A stretch of DNA of 64,000 nt from Acidimicrobiia bacterium (GTDB taxonomy: Bacteria; Actinomycetota; Acidimicrobiia; Acidimicrobiales; AC-14). Shown here piece by piece: positions 56,986 to 64,000 of this stretch (positions within the stretch are counted from its first letter, which is position 1; every line of letters starts with the position of its first letter). The notes under the pieces are model-generated. The model saw only the letters and a list, made by a program, of their open reading frames with translations, did not search any database and was not told where the DNA came from. The position numbers and the translations under genes are program-made. The DNA lies in contig JAHFUP010000007.1 of NCBI GenBank assembly GCA_023265025.1, forward strand, positions 1 through 64,000. Direction: 5' to 3'.

Positions 56986-57495
56986 TTACGAGGGCTTGGC
57001 GACGTGCCAGGTGCCGCCCACTCCGTCGCCCTTGACGTCGCCGGCGGCGGTGTCGGCCGCGTAGTTGTACAGCGGCTTGCCGTTCCAGACGACCTGCATC
57101 TTGGTGGCGTCGTCCGGCCGGGCCGCGACGGTCATTGTGCCAGTCACGCCGGGTCCGGCGACCGGTGTCGTGACACCGCTGGCGAGGACGAGCGCGGGCC
57201 ACGTGGCCGCACAGTTGCCGGTGCAGGTGCTGGTTGGGCCGGTATCGCGGTCCCAGGTGTAGAGCGTCTTGCCGGTGGCGTCGACGAAGATGGTCCCGAG
57301 GGACGAGGTGGCCGTGGCCACGGTGGCCTTCGGGGCCGCCGTGGTGGTCGGGGCCGGCGCGGTCGTCGTCGGCGTGGTCGCCGCCGTCTGGCCGCCGCTG
57401 GCCGTCGTCGTCGGGTCGTCGTCGTCGCCGCAGGCCGCCATGGCCATGGCGAGTGTGGCGCTCAGAAGCACCGCGGACAGTCTTCTCGTACGCAT
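56986..57495 (-). CDS. COG4315-type secreted lipoprotein (predicted repeat lipoprotein)
   Basis: LSATLAMAMAACGDDDD lipobox; TIFVDATGKTLYTWDRDTGPTSTCTGNCAATWPAL; VVWNGKPLYNYAADTAAGDVKGDGVGGTWHVAKP. Confidence 0.93.
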   Translation of the reverse strand: MRTRRLSAVLLSATLAMAMAACGDDDDPTTTASGGQTAATTPTTTAPAPTTTAAPKATVATATSSLGTIFVDATGKTLYTWDRDTGPTSTCTGNCAATWPALVLASGVTTPVAGPGVTGTMTVAARPDDATKMQVVWNGKPLYNYAADTAAGDVKGDGVGGTWHVAKPS

Positions 57496-57601
57496 CTACT
57501 CGTCCTCCCGTATCGGTTTCGCCGGTCGGTATCCCTACGGCCGGCGGCGCCGGGGAGATTGCGCAATCTTTGCGGGCGGCTCCGCCGTACCCTCGTGCAC
57601 G

Positions 57602-58165
57602 ATGTCCGTGGCGTCCGACGACACTCTGCTGGCCAGCTTCGCCCTCGGCGACGCCGATGCCGCCGCCGCGTTCATCCGCCGCTACCAGGGCAAGGTCTAC
57701 GGGTTGGCGAGATCCATGGTCGGCGACGCCGACCTGGCCGAGGACGTGGCCCAGGAAGCCTTCATCCGGGCCTGGCGCAACGCCCAGGCCTACGACTCCC
57801 GGCGGGGCTCCGTACACACGTGGTTGCTGGTCATCACGCGGAACCTCGCCATCGACGCCATGCGCCTGCGCCGGGCCCAGCCCGTCGACCCCCAGGTGTT
57901 CTCCACGCTCGACCTGCGCACATCGGCGGCCAGGGGGCCGGAGGCGGCGGCCGAGACCAACGCCGAGATGCGCGACCTGCGGGCCGCGCTCGAGGATCTC
58001 CCGGCTGAGCAGCGCCAGGCCCTGCTGCTGGCCGGCCTGTGCGGGCGCACCGCGGCGGAGATCAGCGAGATCGAGTCGATCCCGCTCGGCACGGCCAAGA
58101 CCCGCATCCGCACGGGCCTGGCCAAGGTGCGGTCGACCATGGCCCGGCGAGGGACGGACCAGTGA
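57602..58165 (+). CDS. ECF-type RNA polymerase sigma factor
   Basis: LARSMVGDADLAEDVAQEAFIRAWRNAQAYDSRRGSVHTWLLVITRNLAIDAMR; LPAEQRQALLLAGLCGRTAAEISEIESIPLGTAKTRIRTGLAKVR. Confidence 0.95.
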   Translation: MSVASDDTLLASFALGDADAAAAFIRRYQGKVYGLARSMVGDADLAEDVAQEAFIRAWRNAQAYDSRRGSVHTWLLVITRNLAIDAMRLRRAQPVDPQVFSTLDLRTSAARGPEAAAETNAEMRDLRAALEDLPAEQRQALLLAGLCGRTAAEISEIESIPLGTAKTRIRTGLAKVRSTMARRGTDQ

Positions 58166-58863
58166 CTGTGAATTGTGCACAGCTCGAGGAGCTGGCGGCC
58201 GAGCTGGCGCTGGGCACCGTCTCGGGGGCCGAGCGGGCCGCCGCCCTCGACCACCTCGCGGGCTGCCCGACCTGCCGTGACCTGGTCGAACAGCTGGCCC
58301 GGGTCGCCGACAGCATGCTGCTGCTGGCGCCCGAGGTGGAGCCGCCGCCGGGGTTCGAGTCCCAGGTTCTCATCAGGATGGGCGTGGTGTCCGCGCCGGT
58401 CGTGCGGCTGGGGCCGGCACGGGCGCCACGCCGGCGGGTCCTCGTCGGCGTGGCCGCCGCTGCGCTGGTCGCCGGGCTGGCGGGTGCCGGCGTGGCCCGG
58501 TTGGTCGACGACGGGCGCCCGGCGGCCGTCCAGACCGCCGCCGGCACGCCCGCCGCCGGCGTTCGCACCGCCCTGGCCTTTGACACCGACGGTCGGTGGA
58601 CGTGCCGCGCCGTGATCTACGGCGACACCCCCACATGGCTGGTCGTGAGCCTGGACCGCACCGACGGCCTGAACGCCACCTTCACGGTCGAGGCGTTCCA
58701 CCGCGACGATCCCACGCCGGTCCCCGTCGGCTCGTTCTCGACTGCGCAGGGCCATGGCACCTTCGCGCAGCCGGTGCAGCTGCGGGCGGAATCACTGCAG
58801 TCCGTCCGGGTCCTCGACGCCGGCGGGCGGGTCCGGTACGAGATGACATTCCCGCCGACCTGA
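58162..58863 (+). CDS. Anti-sigma factor (zinc-finger/RskA-like)
   Basis: CAQLEELAAELALGTVSGAERAAALDHLAGCPTCRDLVEQL HxxxCxxC motif, one TM segment; GTG start overlaps the sigma gene stop. Confidence 0.9.
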   Translation: MTVNCAQLEELAAELALGTVSGAERAAALDHLAGCPTCRDLVEQLARVADSMLLLAPEVEPPPGFESQVLIRMGVVSAPVVRLGPARAPRRRVLVGVAAAALVAGLAGAGVARLVDDGRPAAVQTAAGTPAAGVRTALAFDTDGRWTCRAVIYGDTPTWLVVSLDRTDGLNATFTVEAFHRDDPTPVPVGSFSTAQGHGTFAQPVQLRAESLQSVRVLDAGGRVRYEMTFPPT

Positions 58864-58879
58864 GGTCTACGCTCGCTCG

Positions 58880-59374
58880 GTGGACGATGGTGGCTACGAC
58901 TCGACGCTCGACACACTGAAGCACTCCCGGCGGGTCGACCAGCTCCTCCTCCAGGTCATCGCCGCCGTGCAGGACCGGGTCACCCGCCATGACCTGTCCA
59001 AGATGGAACCGCCCGAGAAAGCCGTCTTCGACCGGGTCACGCCGATGCTGAAGTACAGCACCTACGGGTCCGACCAGTACCGGGCGTCGCTGGTGGAGAT
59101 GGGGGAGGGCCTGGCCCACCACTACGCCGGCAACCGCCACCACCCCGAGCACCACGACAGGGGCATCAGTGGGATGACGCTGGTCGACGTGATCGAGATG
59201 CTGGCGGACTGGAAGGCGGCCACCGAGCGCCACGACGACGGCAGCCTGGCCCGCTCGCTGCCGATGCAAGCCGAGCGGTTCGGTATCGCCCCCCAGCTCA
59301 TGGACCTGCTGACCAACACCGCCGTCCAGTTCGGCTGGCTCGACGCGCCGCCGCCCCCTCAGCCAGCCCCGTAG
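58880..59374 (+). CDS. DUF5662-like protein
   Basis: HSRRVDQLLLQVIAAVQDRVTRHDLSKMEPPEKAVFD...GLAHHYAGNRHHPEHHDRGISGMTLVDVIEMLADWKAA. Confidence 0.8.
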   Translation: MDDGGYDSTLDTLKHSRRVDQLLLQVIAAVQDRVTRHDLSKMEPPEKAVFDRVTPMLKYSTYGSDQYRASLVEMGEGLAHHYAGNRHHPEHHDRGISGMTLVDVIEMLADWKAATERHDDGSLARSLPMQAERFGIAPQLMDLLTNTAVQFGWLDAPPPPQPAP

Positions 59375-59393
59375 GCCTCCAGCCGGAGCTACG

Positions 59394-60314
59394 TCACGCG
59401 ACGTCCCTACGTCGGAACACGACAGTTGCCACCGTGAGCAGCCCGATGCCGACGGCCGTGAGGTACATCGCCGCCACCACGACCGACCGCCCGGGGACGT
59501 CGCCGCCGGAGTTCTCGCCGGACACCAGCACGATGGCGTTGCCGAGGATGAGCCACCGGCGCAGGCCTTCGAGGAAGCTGCCGACCACGTTCTCGATGAC
59601 GAGGAAGTAGGCGAACCCGATGCCCAGCGCCGCCGCGGTGTTGCGGCCGATCGACGCCACCGAGAAGCCAACGGCGGCGGCGACGGCCACCAGCCCCGTG
59701 CCTCGCCCGAGCACGCCGAGCAGGGACAGGCCCCAGTGCCCGCCGGTGCCCGAGGTGGTGCCGTGCAGGTACGCCGCCGGCAGCAGGGCGAGGCTGAGGA
59801 GGGCCTGGGCCAGCAGGGCGAAGACCGACGCCACGACGATGCAGGAGAAGGCCTTGGTGAGCAGGACCCGGGCCCGTCGCGGTTCCCACGTGAGGACCGT
59901 GGTGACTGTGCGGTTCTGCCAGTCGGAGCCGATCACCGACGCCCCGATGAGCCAGGCGACCACCACCAGCGGCGCCGTCGTGCCCTGGAGGACGCCCTTG
60001 AGAGATCGGAGCTTGAAGCGGGGGTCGTCGACCCCGCCGGCCACGAACCGGCAGAAGTTCTCCGTGCGCCTCTCGCCGGGCGGCGGGCCGTCCCGCCCCT
60101 CGAACTCAGGGAGCGGGCCGCCGGCCAGGCAGGCGGCCACCCGCGTCTCGGCGGCCTGGCGCCGGGCGGCCAGCTCGCCGTCGCTCAGCGCCGCCGTGTT
60201 CAGGAACGTGAGCACGCCGGCGACGGCGATGCCGGCGAGGGCCAGCAGCGCCAGCACCCGGACCATGCGCCGGGCCAGCACCCGGCGGAGCTCGCCGGCG
60301 GCCAGGGCGATCAC
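59394..60314 (-). CDS. ABC-2 type transporter permease
   Basis: Multiple TM segments; probable GTG start (VIALAAGELRRVLARRMVRVLALLALAGIAVAG); follows the ABC ATPase with 4-nt overlap. Confidence 0.85.
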   Translation of the reverse strand: MIALAAGELRRVLARRMVRVLALLALAGIAVAGVLTFLNTAALSDGELAARRQAAETRVAACLAGGPLPEFEGRDGPPPGERRTENFCRFVAGGVDDPRFKLRSLKGVLQGTTAPLVVVAWLIGASVIGSDWQNRTVTTVLTWEPRRARVLLTKAFSCIVVASVFALLAQALLSLALLPAAYLHGTTSGTGGHWGLSLLGVLGRGTGLVAVAAAVGFSVASIGRNTAAALGIGFAYFLVIENVVGSFLEGLRRWLILGNAIVLVSGENSGGDVPGRSVVVAAMYLTAVGIGLLTVATVVFRRRDVA

Positions 60315-61240
60315 CCTCCCTCCTCGACGGGATGCTCGCCGGTCAGCTCCAGGAAGACGGCTTCGAGACTGATCTCCTCGGGCCGCAGCTCGGTCAGGTA
60401 GAGCCGCTTCTTGACCAGGGCCCGCGTCACCATCTCGGCGTCCTCCGGCGGCAGGTCGACCCGAAGGTGGTCGCCGGCGATCTCCGCGTCGATGCCGGCC
60501 TCGGCCAGGGCGGCGACGCCCTTCTGGAGATTGGCGAGCCGCACGATCAGGCCTTGGGCGCCGCCGGCGGCCAGCACGTCGTCGACGGCGCCGGCAGCCA
60601 CGCAGCGGCCCCGGGCGAGAACGGCAACCCGGTCGCAGGTCTGCTGCACCTCGCTCAGGAGGTGGCTCGACACGAACACCGTCCGGCCCTCGGCCCCGAG
60701 GCTGCGGAGCAGTTCCCGCACCTCCTTGATGCCGGCAGGGTCGAGCCCGTTGGCCGGCTCGTCGAGGACGAGCAGCTGCGGGTCCTTCAACAGGGCGATG
60801 CCGATCCCGAGGCGCTGGCGCATGCCGAGGGAGTAGTTGCGGACCGGGTCGTCGGCCCGTTCCGCCAGGCCGACCCGATCGAGCACCACCGCCACCGCCT
60901 TCGGCCCGATGCCCTGGATGCGCCCGAGCAACGCGAGGTTCTTCCGCCCGGTCATCGCCGGGAACAGGCCCGGCGTCTCGACCATCGAACCGATCCGCCC
61001 GATCACCTTGGGCAGGTCGGTCTGCGAGTCGACCCCGAGCACCCGGCAGGCGCCGGCCGTCGGCCGGGCCAGCGCCAGCAGGCAGCGGATGGTGGTCGTC
61101 TTGCCGGAGCCATTCGGGCCGAGGAAGCCGAAGACACCGCCGTCGGGCACCGAGAGGTCGACCCCGTCGAGGGCGACGATCGGCGGGCGCCGGAAGCGGT
61201 GGTACTCCTTGCGCAAGCCGGTGAGCTCGATCACCGCCAC
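60311..61240 (-). CDS. ABC transporter ATP-binding protein
   Basis: GFLGPNGSGKTTTIRCLLALARPT, NYSLGMRQRLGIGIALLKDPQLLVLDEPANGLDPAGI. Confidence 0.97.
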   Translation of the reverse strand: MAVIELTGLRKEYHRFRRPPIVALDGVDLSVPDGGVFGFLGPNGSGKTTTIRCLLALARPTAGACRVLGVDSQTDLPKVIGRIGSMVETPGLFPAMTGRKNLALLGRIQGIGPKAVAVVLDRVGLAERADDPVRNYSLGMRQRLGIGIALLKDPQLLVLDEPANGLDPAGIKEVRELLRSLGAEGRTVFVSSHLLSEVQQTCDRVAVLARGRCVAAGAVDDVLAAGGAQGLIVRLANLQKGVAALAEAGIDAEIAGDHLRVDLPPEDAEMVTRALVKKRLYLTELRPEEISLEAVFLELTGEHPVEEGG

Positions 61241-61263
61241 GGGGACCTTCTAGCACCGGAGGG

Positions 61264-61335
61264 CGCCCTCGGTAGGATTCGAACCTACGCACCCGCCTCC
61301 GGAGGGCGGTGCTCTATCCCCTGAGCTACGAGGGC
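61264..61335 (-). tRNA. tRNA-Arg (anticodon CCG)
   Basis: Reverse complement GCCCTCGTAGCTCAGGGGATAGAGCACCGCCCTCCGGAGGCGGGTGCGTAGGTTCGAATCCTACCGAGGGC; anticodon arm CCGCC-CTCCGGA-GGCGG. Confidence 0.94.
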
Positions 61336-61398
61336 CTGCTCCGCCCCGATGGTATCTCCCACTGACAGTGGCGCGGGCGCCGGTAGGATCTCCGGGCA

Positions 61399-61779
61399 GT
61401 GAGCAAGCTGACCGTGCTGGTGATCGACGACGATCCGGTGATCCTCGAACTGCTGCGGGTGAACTTCGAGATCGAGGGGTTCGACGTGATCTGCGCGGCC
61501 GACGGCGAGGAGGGGCTCAAGCGGGCCCAGACGGACCGTCCCGATGCGGTCATCTCCGACATCATGATGCCCCGCCGCGACGGCCTGCAGCTCCTGGCCG
61601 ACCTCAAGGCCGACCCCTCCACCCAGGACCTCCCGGTCATCCTGCTGTCGGCCAAGGCGCAGAAGAACGAGGTCCAGCAGGGCCTCGAGATGGGCGCGGA
61701 CGACTACATCACCAAGCCGTTCGACCCGCTGGAGCTGATCGACCGGCTCAACGCCGTCATGACCCGGCCCCGCCGCTAA
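61399..61779 (+). CDS. Response regulator (REC domain only)
   Basis: LTVLVIDDDPVILELLRVNFEIEGFDVICAADGEEGL...DAVISDIMMPRRDGLQLL...PVILLSAKAQKNEVQQGLEMGADDYITKPFDPLEL; GTG start. Confidence 0.96.
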   Translation: MSKLTVLVIDDDPVILELLRVNFEIEGFDVICAADGEEGLKRAQTDRPDAVISDIMMPRRDGLQLLADLKADPSTQDLPVILLSAKAQKNEVQQGLEMGADDYITKPFDPLELIDRLNAVMTRPRR

Positions 61780-61789
61780 CCCCGATCCC

Positions 61790-63403
61790 ATGCCGATGAT
61801 CCAGGACATCCTGACCTCCTCCCTGCGCGGCGCGCTGGTCGGCCTCGGCGTCGAGCCCGTGCCGGAACGCATCCCCGTCGAGCGCTCCAACCGGCCCGAG
61901 CTGGGCGACTGGTCGTCGAGTGTGGCCCTCGCCGCGGCCAAGGCCAGTGGCCGCAAGCCCCGCGACCTGGCCGATGAGCTGGCGGCCAAGCTGCGCGTCG
62001 ACCCGCCGGCATACGTGTCCGAGATCACCGTCGCCGGCCCCGGGTTCCTCAACTTCAAGCTGCACGACCGGTGGCTGCACGACGTCCTCACGGAGGTGGT
62101 CGAGAAGGGCGTCGAGGGGTACGCGCGTCACGACATCGGCCACGGCGAGCGGGTCAACGTCGAGTTCGTCAGCGCCAACCCCACCGGGCCGCTCCACGTC
62201 GGCGCCGGCCGGTGGGCGGTCTACGGCGACGCCCTGTGCCGGATCCTCGAGCGGTGCGGCCACGCCATCCACCGGGAGTACTACCTCAACGACCGGGGCG
62301 TGCAGATGGGCCTGCTCGCGGCATCCGTGGCGGCGGCCAGGGCCGGGCAGCCCACGCCCGAGGACGGCTATCAAGGCCAGTACATCGCCGACTGGGCCGC
62401 CGAGATGGCCGACGACGCCGACCCCGCCGTGTGGGCGCCGCAGCGGGCGCTCGCCGACATCGAGGCCGCGCTCGGCTCCCTCGGCGTGGAGTTCGAAACG
62501 TGGTTCAGCGAGAAGTCGATGATCGCCTCGGGCGCGATCGACGCCGCCCTGGCCGACCTGCGCGCCTCGGGCCTCGTGTACGAGAAGGACGGCGCCACCT
62601 GGCTGCGGACGACCGACCTCGGCCTCCCCAAGGACGAGGTTCTCCTCAAGACCGGCGGCGAGCCGACCTACCTGCTGGGCGACATCGCCTATCACCGGGA
62701 CAAGTTCACACGGGGCTTCACCCGGCTGATCGACATCTGGGGGGCCGATCACCACGGCCACGTCGACCGGCTCAAGGCCGGCGTCCAGGCCCTGGGCCAT
62801 GACCCCGCCGAGCTGGAGATCGTGCTCGGCCAGCTGGTGACAATCGTCAAGGACGGCCAGGTCGTCCGGATGGGCAGGCGGAGCGGGACGTTCGTGGAGC
62901 TGGCCGAGGTGGTCGACGAGGTCGGCCCCGACGTCGCCCGGCTCACCTTTCTGCTCCAGTCCATCGACACCCGCCAGACGTTCGACCTCGACGCCGTCGT
63001 GTCGAAGTCCATGGACAACCCGGTCTTCTACGTCCAGTACGCCCACGCCCGGATCGCGTCCATCTCCCGGGTGGCGGCCGAGAAGAACGTGCCGCGGTAC
63101 CCGCTCGAGATGGTCGACCTGTCGGGGCTCGATCATCCCCGGGAGCTGGACCTGCTGCGCAGCCTCGGCGAGCTGCCCGAGGTGGTGGCCGACGCGTGCC
63201 GCACCCGGGCGCCGCACAAGGTCGCCACCTGGGTGCGGGAGCTGGCCGGGCGCTTCCACGGCTTTTACCACGACTGCTACGTCATGGGTGAGGGCGTCAG
63301 CCACGAGCAGACCCAGGCCCGGCTGTGGCTGGTGGAGTCGACGCGGATCGGGCTCGCCATCGGGCTCGACCTGCTCGGGGTCAGCGCGCCCGACTCGATG
63401 TGA
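61790..63403 (+). CDS. argS: Arginyl-tRNA synthetase
   Basis: NVEFVSANPTGPLHVGAGRWAVYGDALCRILERCG, LGDIAYHRDKFTRGF, VRMGRRSGTFVELAEVVDEVG. Confidence 0.97.
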   Translation: MPMIQDILTSSLRGALVGLGVEPVPERIPVERSNRPELGDWSSSVALAAAKASGRKPRDLADELAAKLRVDPPAYVSEITVAGPGFLNFKLHDRWLHDVLTEVVEKGVEGYARHDIGHGERVNVEFVSANPTGPLHVGAGRWAVYGDALCRILERCGHAIHREYYLNDRGVQMGLLAASVAAARAGQPTPEDGYQGQYIADWAAEMADDADPAVWAPQRALADIEAALGSLGVEFETWFSEKSMIASGAIDAALADLRASGLVYEKDGATWLRTTDLGLPKDEVLLKTGGEPTYLLGDIAYHRDKFTRGFTRLIDIWGADHHGHVDRLKAGVQALGHDPAELEIVLGQLVTIVKDGQVVRMGRRSGTFVELAEVVDEVGPDVARLTFLLQSIDTRQTFDLDAVVSKSMDNPVFYVQYAHARIASISRVAAEKNVPRYPLEMVDLSGLDHPRELDLLRSLGELPEVVADACRTRAPHKVATWVRELAGRFHGFYHDCYVMGEGVSHEQTQARLWLVESTRIGLAIGLDLLGVSAPDSM

Positions 63404-64000
63404 TCCACCCTCTGCCCCGCTACGTCCTGCCGGACACGGCGGCGGTGGGCCGCGACGGGCGCCTGACGGTCGGGGGCGTCGACCTGCTGGATCTGGCCGA
63501 GGAGCACGGCACGCCGGTGTTCGTCTACGACGAGGCCCACCTGCGGGCCCGATGCCGGGAGGCGGTGGCCTCGTTCGGCGACGGCGTGGCGTACGGGTCC
63601 AAGGCGTTCCTGTGCCTGGCCATGGCCCGGCTGGTGCACGAGGAGGGGATGCGGGTCGACGTGGCCACCGGCGGCGAGCTGCACGTGGCGCTGGCCGCCG
63701 GCGTGCCGCCGGAGCGGCTCGTGCTCCACGGCAACAACAAGTCGCTGGACGAGCTGCGCCGGGCCCACCAGCTCGGCGTTCGGGTGGTGGTCGACTCCTT
63801 CGACGAGCTGGCCCGGCTGGAGCGGCTTCACGAGGAGGATGGGCAGCCGACCAAGGTCATGGTGCGCGTCACGCCGGGCGTCGAGGCGCACACGCACGAG
63901 TACGTGATGACGGGCCAGACCGACTCGAAGTTCGGCCTCGGCGTTGCCTCTGGTGATGCGGCGCGGGCGGTCGAGCACGCCCAGATCCACCCGGCCCTCG
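63400..64000 (+). CDS. lysA: Diaminopimelate decarboxylase, truncated by window end
   Basis: GTPVFVYDEAHLRARCREAVASFGDGVAYGSKAFLCLAMARLVHEEGMRVDVATGGELHVALAAG (PLP-Lys region), LHGNNKSLDELRRA; GTG start overlaps argS stop. Confidence 0.95.
   Translation, partial: MIHPLPRYVLPDTAAVGRDGRLTVGGVDLLDLAEEHGTPVFVYDEAHLRARCREAVASFGDGVAYGSKAFLCLAMARLVHEEGMRVDVATGGELHVALAAGVPPERLVLHGNNKSLDELRRAHQLGVRVVVDSFDELARLERLHEEDGQPTKVMVRVTPGVEAHTHEYVMTGQTDSKFGLGVASGDAARAVEHAQIHPAL

Overview
The 64-kb window is high-GC actinobacterial-type chromosome, probably Acidimicrobiia-like (inferred from composition and gene content, not tested). About 64 protein-coding genes or gene remnants are interpretable, plus three tRNAs (Pro-TGG, Gly-TCC, Arg-CCG). 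Core modules: MMPL transporter; WhiB; SigB/F-type sigma with an ATP-binding anti-sigma partner; SCO1664/DUF3090/histidine-phosphatase trio; UdgB-like UDG; XPB plus a helicase-associated protein; FolC; clpX-clpP-tig; MoxR/DUF58/transglutaminase; MurJ; YkuD L,D-transpeptidase; a BMP-type ABC transporter with hydrolases; a phosphorelay cluster; ECF sigma/anti-sigma; argS; and lysA (cut by the window end). Main points for follow-up: (1) a 1313-aa DUF4062-NACHT-HEAT protein (27143-31084), a bacterial NLR-like candidate defence protein, in a small accessory segment with an integrase remnant, two tRNAs and a VapBC pair; (2) an about 190-bp, about 98% identical repeat in two inverted copies, each filling the gap between convergent genes and each next to the 3' end of an AAA+ protease-type gene (clpX and an ftsH-like gene); (3) a family of about 50-55-bp imperfect hairpins with CGAACTGG/CCAGTTCG-like ends in three intergenic regions; (4) a tandem isochorismatase-fold pair in which the first copy appears to have lost all three catalytic residues, inside a GntR/BMP-ABC/amidase catabolic operon; (5) a secreted caspase-like protein opposite a single-TM FtsH-like protease. 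All calls come from reading the sequence and supplied ORFs; no database search was run.
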